A stretch of DNA of 64,000 nt from Ahrensia sp. (GCA_028817895.1 JAPPOQ010000007.1:1-64000), one strand, 5' to 3'; counted from the first letter of the stretch, positions 44,809 to 54,528 are shown. The notes: generated from the sequence alone by a model not told the origin. Numbers and translations: made by a program.

Positions 44809-45405
44809 CTACCCAGCCAGCTTCTCAGCCGATGTGTCGAGCAGTTCGATGATGCGAAAGCTCAAGCGGTTGTGCTCGTCCTTTTCAAGCTCAGCCTTGG
44901 CGATGACATGTCCGTTGACGACGAGTTCGAGGGGTTCTTCCAGTCCACGATCGAGCGGCAGCACCTGGCCGCTTTCCAGTTCAAGAAGCTGGCGCACGGT
45001 CAATTCGGCAGTGCCGAGCATCGCCTGGATATCGACCGCGATGTTCCAGAAAGAATCTCCGCAAATGCGCTGACCGGTGCCGCCATTGGAGCTTCGGATC
45101 GTATTCGCAGTGGGACGCATGGTGTCAACAACATCGCGCAGTTCCTCGATGGCGGATTCAAGTTGATCACCACCAGCGTGCGCTTGAGGTGCCGCAGCCG
45201 GCGGTGAGGCGGGTGCTTCCTGTCTCACCTCCGCTTGCCCTGGCGCGGCCGGTTGTGGCTGCGCGCTTGTGGTGGCAACGCCCGGTTGATGGTCTGCCGG
45301 GGAAGGGGCAACACTCTGAGGCGCAGCCGATTGCTGTTGTTGCATCTGCTCTTGGGGCATGGTCTGCTGCGCTGCTGCGCCTGGTTGCTGCATATTCTCG
45401 CTCAT
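44809..45405 (-). CDS. fliN: Flagellar motor switch protein FliN
   Basis: C-ring protein of 198 residues. The first 90 residues are a low-complexity Gln/Pro/Ala region (MSENMQQPGAAAQQTMPQ), longer than in enteric FliN. The SpoA/FliN domain starts near 110 with NIAVDIQAMLGTAELTVRQL and continues EPLELVVNGHVIAKAELEKD. Its stop and start fit snugly between fliG and fliM (one base after fliM). Confidence 0.93.
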   Translation of the reverse strand: MSENMQQPGAAAQQTMPQEQMQQQQSAAPQSVAPSPADHQPGVATTSAQPQPAAPGQAEVRQEAPASPPAAAPQAHAGGDQLESAIEELRDVVDTMRPTANTIRSSNGGTGQRICGDSFWNIAVDIQAMLGTAELTVRQLLELESGQVLPLDRGLEEPLELVVNGHVIAKAELEKDEHNRLSFRIIELLDTSAEKLAG

Positions 45406-45406
45406 A

Positions 45407-46267
45407 CTACGCTGCCCGCTTTCTTCTCTTGTTGCTTCCGCCGGTCAAAACCACTGCCCGATTATCGGATTGTTCACTGACGGACCCGGACGCAATGACG
45501 CGCCCTCGGATCGCCAAAAACGTGTCTCCCGAGCATTCAAGACGGTCACCGGGCTTGATATCGCGCAGAAACGCCAGAGACCGCGTCGAAACCGGCATCA
45601 TGCATTGGGCTTTCAGCACAACGCGGTCGAGGTCGTTACTGCGCGGTCCGCTTTGGGCTTCTCCCATAGCCGCCATGAACATGCGATAGATGACTTTCAC
45701 GCCTTCATCATCATTTTCCAGCGTGAGGGTCAGGTGGTTGGTATCAGCCGGACTGCGACTCTTGGAACGTCGTTCCGCATGCTCCGAGACGCGCAGTCCG
45801 GTGTCCAGAACGTCGTTCAGAATGTTCGCCAGTCCGGTCATGAAATCGGCAAACAGCATACGTTCCATTCGGCTGCACGGGCGTTCCGAAACATCCGTCT
45901 CGATGCCGAACTGGCTGTCGACCAGCACCGCCACGCCCGCAATATCCGTTGTGATGCCGCCGACTGAATCTTCTCCACGATACAAAACCGCATTGCAGAA
46001 TTCCGCGTTCGGGTCGGTGACGATATTGGATGATTCCGTGTCGAACTCGGCGACCCAGGCCTCACCGAGATACTCCGTGATGTAGGCCGCGATTTTCTTG
46101 TCGAGGTCGCGACGCTGCGTCTCGGAGATGAGCAAAACGCGGGATGTTCCCTGCTGTTTCTTCGCTTCCGTGCTGGCGGGGCGTTTGAAGTCAGCCAACG
46201 CGTTGATGGCGTTGATATGCGCCTGTTTGGAAGACTGCGGAGCGGGGGATTGGGCGGGATCGGTCAC
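45407..46267 (-). CDS. fliM: Flagellar motor switch protein FliM
   Basis: Divergent rhizobial-type FliM of 286 residues, the CheY-binding C-ring component. Sequence similarity to enteric FliM is low. The C-terminal SpoA-like domain ([20 protein letters not shown] followed by KPGDRLECS) and the middle domain ([17 protein letters not shown]) support the call, as does its place between motA and fliN. The conserved N-terminal CheY-binding peptide is not obvious. Confidence 0.85.
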   Translation of the reverse strand: MTDPAQSPAPQSSKQAHINAINALADFKRPASTEAKKQQGTSRVLLISETQRRDLDKKIAAYITEYLGEAWVAEFDTESSNIVTDPNAEFCNAVLYRGEDSVGGITTDIAGVAVLVDSQFGIETDVSERPCSRMERMLFADFMTGLANILNDVLDTGLRVSEHAERRSKSRSPADTNHLTLTLENDDEGVKVIYRMFMAAMGEAQSGPRSNDLDRVVLKAQCMMPVSTRSLAFLRDIKPGDRLECSGDTFLAIRGRVIASGSVSEQSDNRAVVLTGGSNKRRKRAA

Positions 46268-47124
46268 GCGGCGGCTCCCTGCGCCATTTGCTCTTCAACC
46301 TGCTCCAATGATGGACGGTTGTGGCCTGTGATGGCCTTGCGACCAAACTCCAGAGCGATCTGTGGCACGGCGCCATTCATCGATGCGATGAGCGACTGCT
46401 TCACAACGTAGAAGCTGCGCATTCCACTTTCACGGACGAAACCCAGCTTGCCGGCGATGGGGCCGACGACCGCATAGGACAGGAAGATGCCGACAAATGT
46501 GCCAACCAGTGCGGCGCCAATCAGTCCGCCGAGAACTTCCGGCGAGGAGTCGATGGAGCCCATGGCTTTCACCACGCCAAGCACGGCGGCGACGATGCCA
46601 AGTGCGGGAAGACCGTCACTCATGGTGGTCATGGCGTGCACGGCTTCCATGCGCTCATGACGGATCGTGTCGATGTCTTCTTCCATAAGAGCTTCGATCT
46701 CGTGCGGTCGAGCGTTCCCAACCAGCAGAAGGCGAACGTAATCGCAGATGAAGTTGCACAGGTCCTTGTTGTTTAAGACCCGTTCATGGGCCTTGAAGAT
46801 CTCCGACTCTTGCGGCTCGTCAATATGGGCTTCGACTTCGCTGGAAGGCTTCGAGCGCATTTCCCGTAGCAGGGAGTGCAGCAGGCTCAGCAGTTCCAGA
46901 TAATCGTCCTGACCCGGAGCGGAGTTTTTCAGCGCCTCCATGAGGCCCTTGCCGGTGTCCTTGACCACGCTCATCGGGTTGGCAACCAGATAGCAGCCGA
47001 TAGCGGCACCGCCGATGATCACGAACTCCCAGGGCTGGTTGAGAACGCCAAGCTTGCCACCCATGGCCATATAGCCGCCAAGCACGCAGCCGAACGTCAC
47101 GATCAGTCCGATTATGATTCCCAC
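46264..47124 (-). CDS. motA: Flagellar motor stator protein MotA
   Basis: Proton-channel stator subunit, 286 residues with four membrane helices. The start is the GTG at 47124 ([20 protein letters not shown]), with GGAG eight bases upstream. The open frame continues 45 codons further but gives a basic, Cys-rich N-terminus foreign to MotA. The [15 protein letters not shown]-type motif is seen as [20 protein letters not shown]. First gene of its arm; it is divergent from flgF across a 170-base promoter region and overlaps fliM by 4 bases. Confidence 0.95.
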   Translation of the reverse strand: MGIIIGLIVTFGCVLGGYMAMGGKLGVLNQPWEFVIIGGAAIGCYLVANPMSVVKDTGKGLMEALKNSAPGQDDYLELLSLLHSLLREMRSKPSSEVEAHIDEPQESEIFKAHERVLNNKDLCNFICDYVRLLLVGNARPHEIEALMEEDIDTIRHERMEAVHAMTTMSDGLPALGIVAAVLGVVKAMGSIDSSPEVLGGLIGAALVGTFVGIFLSYAVVGPIAGKLGFVRESGMRSFYVVKQSLIASMNGAVPQIALEFGRKAITGHNRPSLEQVEEQMAQGAAA

Positions 47125-47294
47125 GGAATGCTCCAGCCTTTCCAACTGCCAGCGCGGCAACCGCCTACGAGGCTTTCGATTCAGGCGATCACTTTGCCAA
47201 GGGCACCTTGCCTCTGGCTTGTGTCTGCATTTGCAACAACAGGTCTGCGCAAGGCGCATGTGGTGGGATGGTGGAGTTCGAAGGAGTATTTCGT

Positions 47295-48032
47295 ATGGAT
47301 ACCGGTCTCACCGTCGCTGTTTCCTCGCAGATGGCGCTGGAAAAGCGGCTCAACACGATCGCAGACAATATTGCCAACGCCAACACGCCTGGCTTTCGCG
47401 CGACGTCGGTGCGATTTGACGAGTTGGTGGCAAACACGGTCGGCGAAACGGCATCCTTCGTTTCGCGCGGCAAGTCCTATGCGTCGACCGAGCATGCGGG
47501 ACTGATTGAGACGGGCGGCTCGCTCGACTTTGCCATTCGTGGCGACGCCTGGTTCATGCTGGAGACGCCCTCCGGAAACGCTGTAACACGCGACGGACGA
47601 TTTACGAGAACACCCGAAGGCCAACTCGTCTCCCTCACCGGGCATCCCGTTCTGGATGCTGGAGGCGCCCCCATTGCGATACCGGGCAACGGCACCGTCG
47701 TTGCCGGTGCGGATGGAACGTTGAGCCAAGTCGCAGAGGATGGAACGACACGGCGCATCGGCACGATAGGTCTGTTTGCCTATGACCCGGGAGCCAACTT
47801 TCAACGCGTCGGCACCTCGGCCATTCTGGCTCGAACCGACCCGGAACCTCTTGTCGATCTGCCCGGTGTGGGTGTCGTGCAAGGTTCCATTGAAGGATCA
47901 AATGTCAACCCGGTTCTGGAAATGACGCGGCTGATCTCGGTACACCGCGCATTTGATAATGTGGCCGCATTGATGCGGGACACCGAACAGGCAACGGATT
48001 CGATGATTAAAACGCTGGGTGGCGCACAGTGA
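47295..48032 (+). CDS. flgF: Flagellar basal-body rod protein FlgF
   Basis: Proximal rod protein, 245 residues. It has the rod/hook N-terminal motif [19 protein letters not shown] and a C-terminal helix [20 protein letters not shown]. The start is the ATG at 47295, behind AAGGAG (47281-47286); the frame is open 29 codons upstream without support. In related rhizobia flgF is followed by fliI, but here a small gene follows directly. Confidence 0.93.
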   Translation: MDTGLTVAVSSQMALEKRLNTIADNIANANTPGFRATSVRFDELVANTVGETASFVSRGKSYASTEHAGLIETGGSLDFAIRGDAWFMLETPSGNAVTRDGRFTRTPEGQLVSLTGHPVLDAGGAPIAIPGNGTVVAGADGTLSQVAEDGTTRRIGTIGLFAYDPGANFQRVGTSAILARTDPEPLVDLPGVGVVQGSIEGSNVNPVLEMTRLISVHRAFDNVAALMRDTEQATDSMIKTLGGAQ

Positions 48033-48502
48033 AAGCCTGGATGATCAGCGACTGGATTGTGGGCGCCTTCGGCCTGTGCCTTGCCGGAAGCTGCGCGTTT
48101 CTCCCCTGGTATGTTTACAACAATCCGCAGAATTTCGGCCCGCCCCGGATGGAGTTTTCCGGCTATAATGGTGGAGCGGCCATCTACGAACCTCAAGACC
48201 TGGCTGTTCGAAAGGCAAGGTTCCGGCTGAAGCCCGACGAGCCGGACCTTGATCGCATCGTGACTGGCAGCACCGGCGCCGACCTGGATGGCCCTGTCGA
48301 CCAGCCTTTCCCGGGCGACGCTACCTATCAGCTTATGTTTGTCGCACCCGGCAGGGCTCTGCTGCATGACGGGCGTGAAATGATCTTCGTCAAAGCCGGA
48401 AGCGGTCTTCCCGGCGGGGAACGGATCGATTCGATTTCCCAAAGCGATGAAGGCTGGAAGGTGTCGCTCGATTCCGGCGCTGTTCTGGAGTGGACCCAGT
48501 AG
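48029..48502 (+). CDS. Hypothetical membrane-anchored protein of the flagellar locus
   Basis: A 157-residue protein with one N-terminal membrane helix (WIVGAFGLCLAGSCAFLPWY, about 9-28) and a probably periplasmic remainder containing SGLPGGERIDSISQSDEGWK. I do not recognise a named family; similar small genes sit beside flgF-flgB in rhizobial loci. The start is GTG at 48029 overlapping the flgF stop (GTGA); an ATG four codons later is also possible. The last part (PGRALLHDGREMIFVKAGSG) resembles a PDZ/pilP-like beta domain only vaguely. Confidence 0.7.
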   Translation: MKAWMISDWIVGAFGLCLAGSCAFLPWYVYNNPQNFGPPRMEFSGYNGGAAIYEPQDLAVRKARFRLKPDEPDLDRIVTGSTGADLDGPVDQPFPGDATYQLMFVAPGRALLHDGREMIFVKAGSGLPGGERIDSISQSDEGWKVSLDSGAVLEWTQ

Positions 48503-48600
48503 CCAAGCGGGCCTTCTCCCAGCAACAATCAGTTTCGCGCAAGCGACTTGGACTACCCTGAAATCGAGTTCGTTTCACGGTGCTGTTTGCGGAGAGTAAC

Positions 48601-48966
48601 ATGGATAGTCTTGCGCTTTCCGCGCTCGTGCGTAATCACGCTAACTGGGTCGAAACCCGCCAGTCGCAAATTGCGCGCAACATCGCCCATGTCGATACGC
48701 CCGGCGTTAATGCGACGCAGGTCGATCCCTTTTCGAAGGTGCTGGAGAACGCGCGAAGCGGCAAGACACCAGGCATGATGCTCACCCATGCCAACCACAT
48801 TTCCGCGACACCATCAAACGGGGCCGTTGGTATTCAACAGATGGAAACGCCGCCAGTGCTTGAGCGCGAGATGATCGCGCTCAACGAAACGCGACATGCG
48901 CATCAGCTCAATGTTGCCATCGCCAGCGCATTCCATCGCATGCACATCATGGCGGTGAAATCATGA
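48601..48966 (+). CDS. flgB: Flagellar basal-body rod protein FlgB
   Basis: Proximal rod protein, 121 residues, with the motif QIARNIAHVDTPGVNATQVD near the N-terminus and a C-terminal helix LNVAIASAFHRMHIMAVKS. The ATG at 48601 gives the normal FlgB N-terminus; seven more open codons upstream are ignored. First of the flgB-flgC-fliE rod group; overlaps flgC by 4 bases. Confidence 0.94.
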   Translation: MDSLALSALVRNHANWVETRQSQIARNIAHVDTPGVNATQVDPFSKVLENARSGKTPGMMLTHANHISATPSNGAVGIQQMETPPVLEREMIALNETRHAHQLNVAIASAFHRMHIMAVKS

Positions 48967-49382
48967 GTATGGACGCGCTTTCTGCTTCGATGAAGGTTGC
49001 CGGATCGGCCCTTGAAGCACAGTCGAACCGCATGAAGGTTGTGTCGGAGAACATCGCCAATGCGCGCTCCACAGCAACAGATAGCGCGGGGTCTCCCTAT
49101 CAGCGCAAGACCGTTGCATTCACCGAAATGCTGGACCGAGCTTCCGGGCTTTCAAAGGTCGAGACGATGCCGGTTCAGCGGGATCTTTCGCCATTTCTGT
49201 TGGAGCATGATCCAGCCAATCCGGCAGCGGATGCATCCGGCATGGTGAAAATGCCCAATGTGAACATTCTCGTCGAGATGGCCGATATGCGCCAGACCAA
49301 CCGGTCCTATGAAGCCAATCTGCAGGTGATGGCTCAGGTGCGCGGCATGATCTCGGCAACTCTGGATATGATGAAAGTCTAA
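48963..49382 (+). CDS. flgC: Flagellar basal-body rod protein FlgC
   Basis: Rod protein of 139 residues. It shows VVSENIANARSTATDSAGSP and YQRKTVAFTEM, then the FlgC pattern MVKMPNVNILVEMADMRQ and NRSYEANLQVM at the C-terminal helix. It is coupled to flgB (ATGA) and precedes fliE by 3 bases. Confidence 0.96.
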   Translation: MSMDALSASMKVAGSALEAQSNRMKVVSENIANARSTATDSAGSPYQRKTVAFTEMLDRASGLSKVETMPVQRDLSPFLLEHDPANPAADASGMVKMPNVNILVEMADMRQTNRSYEANLQVMAQVRGMISATLDMMKV

Positions 49383-49385
49383 ATC

Positions 49386-49700
49386 ATGATTGATGCAGTT
49401 TCCGGTCTTGCCGTCCCCACCAATGCGCTTTCGCAGACATCGCTTCCTTCGCTCTCGCAGCAGGGCGGACCAACGGTTACTGATGGTTCGTTCGCTGAAA
49501 TGGTAAGCGGCTCAGCCCAAGCCCTGATGGCGAGCTTGCAGAATGCCGAGACGATGTCTGCCGCCGGCATGACCGGCCAGGCCGGTGTTCGCGAAGTTAC
49601 CGATGCCGTGATGAGTGCCGAGCGGGACCTGCAAACCACCATCGCCATTCGCGACAAGGTCGTTTCGGCGTGGCTCGATGTCTCCCGCATGGCCATTTGA
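49386..49700 (+). CDS. fliE: Flagellar hook-basal body protein FliE
   Basis: MS-ring to rod adaptor, 104 residues. The C-terminal two-thirds is typical: VREVTDAVMSAERDLQTTIA followed by IRDKVVSAWLDVSRMAI, the usual FliE ending (Q...IRDKVV.AY.EI..M.I). The N-terminal 30 residues are low-complexity. Located in the conserved flgB-flgC-fliE-flgG order. Confidence 0.95.
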   Translation: MIDAVSGLAVPTNALSQTSLPSLSQQGGPTVTDGSFAEMVSGSAQALMASLQNAETMSAAGMTGQAGVREVTDAVMSAERDLQTTIAIRDKVVSAWLDVSRMAI

Positions 49701-49721
49701 TCTTGAGGAAAGCGTAGTCAG

Positions 49722-50510
49722 ATGAGAGCTCTATCCATAGCGGCAACCGGCATGAATGCGCAGCAGCGCAATCTGGACGTGATTGCCAACAACATCGCCA
49801 ACATCAACACGACTGGTTTCAAGCGAGCCAGAGCCGAGTTCACCGATCTGATTTATCAGACCGAACAGATGAAGGGCACGCCCTCCACCAGCAACACGGC
49901 CATCGTGCCCGAGGGATCTCATTTCGGCCTTGGCGTACAGACCGCAGCTGTGCGGACGGTCAACACGCAGGGCGGGCTTGCAGCCACCGGCAATCAGTTC
50001 GACGTCGCGATAACCGGCAATGGTTACCTGCAAGTCGAAGCCGCCGATGGCACCACGGTTTTTCAACGTTCAGGTGCGCTGAACACAAATGCCGAAGGTG
50101 AACTTGTCACGCTGAACGGGCTGCGGATTGCCGATGGCATCGCTGTTCCGGCAGATGCGTTGAATGTTGAAATCAACGCCTCCGGGCAGGTTTTTGCAAA
50201 GATTCCTGGTCAAGAAGAGCCACAACTTCTGGGGCAGCTGACGCTCGCCACGTTTGTCAACGAAGTGGGGCTGACCCCGCTGGGTGACAACCTTTTCGCT
50301 CAAAGTGCCGCCTCCGGTGACCCAACAACCGGTGTCCCCGGCGATCCGGGATTTGGAACGATCCGGCAGGGCTATCTGGAATCTTCCAATGTCGATGCCG
50401 TGAAGGAGATCACCCAGCTGATCGCCGCACAGCGCGGTTATGAGATGAATTCCAAAGTCATCCAGGCGGCTGACGACATGGCTTCGGTCGTTTCGCGGAA
50501 CATGCGCTAG
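49722..50510 (+). CDS. flgG: Flagellar distal rod protein FlgG
   Basis: Distal rod protein, 262 residues, the normal FlgG length. N-terminus [20 protein letters not shown] with [20 protein letters not shown], the DLIYQ motif, a [16 protein letters not shown] core and the C-terminal [20 protein letters not shown] are all characteristic. It lies 21 bases after fliE and 10 bases before flgA. Confidence 0.97.
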   Translation: MRALSIAATGMNAQQRNLDVIANNIANINTTGFKRARAEFTDLIYQTEQMKGTPSTSNTAIVPEGSHFGLGVQTAAVRTVNTQGGLAATGNQFDVAITGNGYLQVEAADGTTVFQRSGALNTNAEGELVTLNGLRIADGIAVPADALNVEINASGQVFAKIPGQEEPQLLGQLTLATFVNEVGLTPLGDNLFAQSAASGDPTTGVPGDPGFGTIRQGYLESSNVDAVKEITQLIAAQRGYEMNSKVIQAADDMASVVSRNMR

Positions 50511-50520
50511 GGCAGGGCGA

Positions 50521-50970
50521 ATGAAGCGTTTGCTCACAGCCGTTCTCTTGCTGGTGGTGACCACCGTGGCTCAGGCCGCCGAATTGCGCGCCATTGTCGC
50601 CAAGCGCGTCATCTATCCGGGCGAAACACTGACCGCGGCAGACCTTCGCGATGTTGCCGTGCGCAATCCGCGTCCCGTGTCCGCGCCTGTTGTGCGGCGC
50701 ATGTCGGACGCTGTCGGACTTGTCACCAAAAAGACGCTTCTGCCCAAGCGCTACATACGCAAATCCAGCCTGCGCCGTCCCTTTCTCGTTCAGGCGGGCA
50801 AACCCGTTCGCATCACCTATTCCAACAGTTCGCTTAACATCTCCATCGTCGGCGCAGCGCTCGAAGCAGGTGAACTTGGTTCTGTCGTCGCTGTGCGCAA
50901 CACCAGCAGCGGCAAGCGATTGTTCGGTGTGGTGGAAGCCGATGGCAGTGTGAGGGTGCAAGCCCAATGA
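50521..50970 (+). CDS. flgA: Flagellar P-ring assembly chaperone FlgA
   Basis: Periplasmic protein that assists FlgI assembly. The 149 residues begin with a signal peptide (MKRLLTAVLLLVVTTVAQAA). The SAF domain follows: AKRVIYPGETLTAADLRDVA, LVTKKTLLPKRYIRKSSLRR and a C-terminal VRNTSSGKRLFGVVEADG. It overlaps flgI by 4 bases. Confidence 0.95.
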   Translation: MKRLLTAVLLLVVTTVAQAAELRAIVAKRVIYPGETLTAADLRDVAVRNPRPVSAPVVRRMSDAVGLVTKKTLLPKRYIRKSSLRRPFLVQAGKPVRITYSNSSLNISIVGAALEAGELGSVVAVRNTSSGKRLFGVVEADGSVRVQAQ

Positions 50971-52127
50971 GCCGCAACGTCTTCGCAGCATTTCTCATCG
51001 GGCTGGCTATGAGCCTGCCTCTGCCCATTTTTGAGGGCAGCGATTATCAAGCTCACGCCGCTGGCAAGCCCGGTCCGAACCACGGACGGCAGACCCGCAT
51101 CAAGGACATCGCTTACTGGTCCCAGGCGCGCGAAAACCAGCTTGTCGGCTACGGCCTGGTCATTGGTCTGCCAGGGACCGGGGACGGAACTCGAAACGCA
51201 CCGTTCACCGCCGAAACACTGAGCGGCATGTTGCGCCGCCTTGGTATCGCGACAGGCGACCGGCGGGCACAACCGCGCAATGTGGCCGCTGTGGTCGTCA
51301 CAGCACGATTGCCACCTTTCTCCAAGCCCGGCGCGCCGATCGACATCACCGTGTCGTCGATTGGTGATGCAACTTCGCTGCGTGGTGGCACATTGGTGAC
51401 CACATCTCTGCTCGGGGCGGACGAGCAGGTCTACGCCGTCGCGCAGGGCAGCGTCATCACTTCGGGCTTTGATGCTGCGGGACAGGCGGAAGCCGTCACC
51501 CAGGGTGTCAACACAGCTGCAACCATTCCCGGCGGCGCAATTGTCGAGCGCGCTTCCCCAGCCATCTTTTACGACAATGCGCTGCAACTGCAGTTGCGCA
51601 ATCCCGATTTCGCTACCGCCGTTTCCGTTGCGGACGCGATCAATGCCGAGGCCAAAAACGCCTATGGCAAGACAGTCGCCCGCGCGACGGATTCGCGTGT
51701 TGTCGAAGTCACCAAGCCCCCGAATCTCGGCATGGCCAGGTTCATTGCGCGCATGGAAAGTCTCACCGTTCACACCGATCAGCCCGCGAGGGTCGTGATG
51801 AACCAGCGCACCGGCACAGTCGTCATCGGCGCTGCCGTTCGCATTTCCAGCGTCGCCGTTACGCATGGCACACTCACGGTGCGGGTGACGGAGGAGCCGA
51901 ATATCAGCCAGCCCAACCCATTTTCCGACGGCGTGACGGCTGAGGAGCCCCGTACCATCATCGATGTCGCGCAACCGGGCGGGACGTTCTCACAGGTTGG
52001 AGGGTCCGATCTGCAAAGCCTGATCAACGGGCTCAACGCGCTTGGAGTTAAACCCAACGACACAATTGCGATCTTGCAGGCCATCAAGAGCGCCGGTGCG
52101 ATTCAGGCGGAGGTCATCGTCAAATGA
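50967..52127 (+). CDS. flgI: Flagellar P-ring protein FlgI
   Basis: Forms the peptidoglycan-level ring around the rod. The 386 residues start with a signal peptide, and the mature part opens with RIKDIAYWSQARENQLVGYG and LVIGLPGTGDGTRNAPFT. The C-terminal LNALGVKPNDTIAILQAIKS and AGAIQAEVIVK are conserved in FlgI. It overlaps flgA and motE by 4 bases each. Confidence 0.97.
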   Translation: MSRNVFAAFLIGLAMSLPLPIFEGSDYQAHAAGKPGPNHGRQTRIKDIAYWSQARENQLVGYGLVIGLPGTGDGTRNAPFTAETLSGMLRRLGIATGDRRAQPRNVAAVVVTARLPPFSKPGAPIDITVSSIGDATSLRGGTLVTTSLLGADEQVYAVAQGSVITSGFDAAGQAEAVTQGVNTAATIPGGAIVERASPAIFYDNALQLQLRNPDFATAVSVADAINAEAKNAYGKTVARATDSRVVEVTKPPNLGMARFIARMESLTVHTDQPARVVMNQRTGTVVIGAAVRISSVAVTHGTLTVRVTEEPNISQPNPFSDGVTAEEPRTIIDVAQPGGTFSQVGGSDLQSLINGLNALGVKPNDTIAILQAIKSAGAIQAEVIVK

Positions 52128-52594
52128 AACTGCTCAACATCGCCTTATCTGCGCTTTTGGTCGTTTCGGCACAGCCCGTCTGGTCGGTCGCTGCATCGAG
52201 CAACTCCAATATCGAGCAGTTTTGCGTCAACATAACCGACCCGGCGCGCGAGCGGCGCTATGCGCTCAAAAGGCAGGAACTGGACGAACTGCGCGATCGC
52301 ATCGAAAAACGAATGGGCGAACTGGAAACCCGAAAGGCTGAACTTGAAGAGTGGGTTGTTCGCCGCGATGCATTCGTGGAGCAAGCGCGCGAGGGATTGG
52401 TTGGCATCTATTCGCGCATGCGCCCCGACGCTGCTGCTGAACGGCTCACAATGCTGTCGGACGAACTGGCGGCCGCCATCATCATGAAGATGAAGACCAG
52501 CCAAGCCAGCATTATTCTCAACGAGATGGAGAGCAAGAAAGCGGCGGCTATTTCCGTCGTCATTGCGGCATCCGGAGCAGGGTCGAAATCGTGA
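52124..52594 (+). CDS. motE: MotC chaperone MotE
   Basis: Rhizobial periplasmic chaperone that stabilises MotC. The 156 residues have a signal peptide (LLNIALSALLVVSAQPVWSV), a central coiled coil (RQELDELRDRIEKRMGELET and RKAELEEWVVRRD) and the MgtE-intracellular-like C-terminus YSRMRPDAAAERLTMLSDEL. The genomic position between flgI and flgH is the same as in Sinorhizobium. Presence of motC further downstream agrees. Confidence 0.93.
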   Translation: MKLLNIALSALLVVSAQPVWSVAASSNSNIEQFCVNITDPARERRYALKRQELDELRDRIEKRMGELETRKAELEEWVVRRDAFVEQAREGLVGIYSRMRPDAAAERLTMLSDELAAAIIMKMKTSQASIILNEMESKKAAAISVVIAASGAGSKS

Positions 52595-53274
52595 TCCGTA
52601 CAACTTCCATCTGTGCGCTGCTGATGCTGGTTGGCTGCGCTGACATCCGCGAATTGCGCAACCCTCCTGCCATGACGGAAGTGCGCCCTGAAATCACGTC
52701 TCAAGCCTATGCGATTGAGGCCGAACCACCCGTGTCGCGCGGCTCGACCTGGCGCTCCAGCCGGTCAAATCTCTACACAAGCAGCGTTGCGCTTGATGTC
52801 GGAGATCTCGTGACTGTGTCGATCTCGATCAACGATCGCGCGCGATTGCAAAATCAGTCAGACCGACAACGCACTGTGGGCCGCAGTCTGGGCGGTGCGA
52901 TCGACACGGACGTGTTCAGCACTCCGCTGTCGCGATCCGGTACGGCCAATGTCAATTCCAGCACTACGTTTGATGGCAATGGCGGAACGACCCGTTCGGA
53001 AAACGTTCAGCTCTCAATTGCCGCAACGGTCGTTGAGCGGCTGCCCAATGATGCCCTGGTCATTGACGGTCGCCAGGAAGTGCGGGTCAACGACGAATTG
53101 CGATTGCTGCGCATTCAGGGCGTGGTGCGGCAGCAGGACATCGATCCCAATAACGTCATTTCCTACGACCGCATTGCCGAAGCGCGTATCTCCTATGGCG
53201 GGCGTGGGCCTGTTGCAGAAGTGCAGCGACCGCCTTATGGGCAAAGGATCATAGACAAGATCCTTCCCTTCTGA
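52591..53274 (+). CDS. flgH: Flagellar L-ring protein FlgH
   Basis: Outer-membrane lipoprotein forming the L ring, 227 residues. A lipoprotein signal with lipobox LVGC (Cys16 region, CALLMLVGCADI) is visible. The typical DLVTVSISINDRARLQNQSD and VIDGRQEVRVNDELRLLRI, followed by GVVRQQDIDPNNVISYDRIA, confirm FlgH. It is coupled to motE (ATGA). Confidence 0.96.
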   Translation: MIRTTSICALLMLVGCADIRELRNPPAMTEVRPEITSQAYAIEAEPPVSRGSTWRSSRSNLYTSSVALDVGDLVTVSISINDRARLQNQSDRQRTVGRSLGGAIDTDVFSTPLSRSGTANVNSSTTFDGNGGTTRSENVQLSIAATVVERLPNDALVIDGRQEVRVNDELRLLRIQGVVRQQDIDPNNVISYDRIAEARISYGGRGPVAEVQRPPYGQRIIDKILPF

Positions 53275-53302
53275 TTCCCGCTGATGTCTGACGGAATATG
53301 TG

Positions 53303-53785
53303 ATGGCTGAAACGATCGACATGGAAGATGCGGTTGAGCAAAAGAGCTCCAAGGCATCCGTGATTATCGCGCTCGTGCTGGTCACGGCCATCGCGGCTGG
53401 GATGGGATTTGGCAGTGCGCAGTTTCTGGCACCCCCGAAAGCAGCGGCGGAAAAGTCTGACACCGGCGATGATTCGTCAGAAGATGCTGCGAAGGCCGCG
53501 AATGTCGTTTTGACCGATCTCGCCCCACTGCTCACCAACATTCAAAGCCCGGAAGGGGTCTGGGTGCGCCTTGAAGTGTCGCTGATGTCGAAGGAGCCTG
53601 TTGCTGCAAGTCTGTCGACCGCGGTTGGCGAAGACCTGGTCGCCTATCTGCGCACGCTGCGACTGTCCCACATCGAGGGGCCGAGCGGCTTCATTACGTT
53701 CCGTGAAGCGCTCAACGACCGAGCGACCCATTTCAGCGAGGGCGCCGTGGATCGCGTGCTCATCCGAACGTTGCTGTTTGAATGA
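53303..53785 (+). CDS. fliL: Flagellar basal body-associated protein FliL
   Basis: Single-span inner-membrane protein near the stator, 160 residues. A cytoplasmic N-terminus, one helix (SVIIALVLVTAIAAGMGFGS) and a periplasmic domain with PLLTNIQSPEGVWVRLEVSL and the C-terminal DRVLIRTLLFE fit FliL. The ATG at 53303 is used; a GTG one codon earlier is also open. It overlaps fliP by 4 bases. Confidence 0.92.
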   Translation: MAETIDMEDAVEQKSSKASVIIALVLVTAIAAGMGFGSAQFLAPPKAAAEKSDTGDDSSEDAAKAANVVLTDLAPLLTNIQSPEGVWVRLEVSLMSKEPVAASLSTAVGEDLVAYLRTLRLSHIEGPSGFITFREALNDRATHFSEGAVDRVLIRTLLFE

Positions 53786-54528
53786 CGCGGCTGGTCCTGC
53801 TGATAGCTGTTTTGCTGTTTCCCGCCCCAGCAGCGGCGCAGGTTCCTGATCTTTCCAATATTCTGCCTCAGACCGACGGACAGGCAGCCGGAAACATCGT
53901 CCGGCTGATCGCACTCATCACTGTGCTGTCGCTCGCACCGGGCATTTTGATTGTCGTCACCAGCTTTACCCGCTTCATCATCGCATTCTCAATTCTGCGC
54001 ATGGGTCTGGGGCTGCAGACAACACCCGCAAACCTCATTCTGATCAGCCTGGCGCTCTTCATGACCTTTCACGTCATGTCACCGACGCTGGACAGGGCCT
54101 GGAATGAGGGCGTCTCGCCACTGACCAGAGGCGAGATTACTGAGGCGCAGGCCTTCACGGCCATAACACAGCCGTTTCGCGAGTTCATGCTCAAACATGT
54201 TCGGGAGCAGGACCTGGAGATGTTTATCTCCCTGTCGGAGGAAGTGCGGAATGAAGAGCCGCAGGAGAATATCGACATTCAGCAGGTCGATCTGCGGGCG
54301 TTGATACCTGCTTTCATGATCTCTGAGATCAAACGCGGTTTCGAGATCGGTTTTCTCATCCTTCTCCCGTTTCTCGCAATTGATTTGATTGTCGCCACAA
54401 TTACCATGGCCATGGGGATGATGATGCTGCCGCCCACTGTGGTGTCGCTGCCCTTCAAGATACTCTTCTTTATTCTGATAGACGGCTGGACCTTACTCGT
54501 TGGGTCCATGGTGCGCTCGTTCGGTTAA
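53782..54528 (+). CDS. fliP: Flagellar type III export protein FliP
   Basis: Core export-gate membrane protein, 248 residues, with a cleavable signal peptide (LVLLIAVLLFPAPAAAQ) and four membrane helices. Highly conserved segments are FTRFIIAFSILRMGLGLQTT, PALFMTFHVMSP-like LALFMTFHVMSP, EIKRGFEIGFLILLPFLAID and MGMMMLPPTVVSLPFKILFF. Last gene of the flgF-fliP run before the flagellin. Confidence 0.97.
   Translation: MTRLVLLIAVLLFPAPAAAQVPDLSNILPQTDGQAAGNIVRLIALITVLSLAPGILIVVTSFTRFIIAFSILRMGLGLQTTPANLILISLALFMTFHVMSPTLDRAWNEGVSPLTRGEITEAQAFTAITQPFREFMLKHVREQDLEMFISLSEEVRNEEPQENIDIQQVDLRALIPAFMISEIKRGFEIGFLILLPFLAIDLIVATITMAMGMMMLPPTVVSLPFKILFFILIDGWTLLVGSMVRSFG

Noticed and set aside
47125-47259. 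Upstream extension of motA
   Set aside because: It would add a basic, Cys-rich 45-residue tail not found in MotA; the GTG at 47124 has a good ribosome binding site and the normal N-terminus.
47125-47294. Sigma-54 promoter in the motA-flgF divergent region
   Set aside because: A GGCAC string is followed by TTGC at the wrong spacing, and no full TGGCAC-N5-TTGC match exists.
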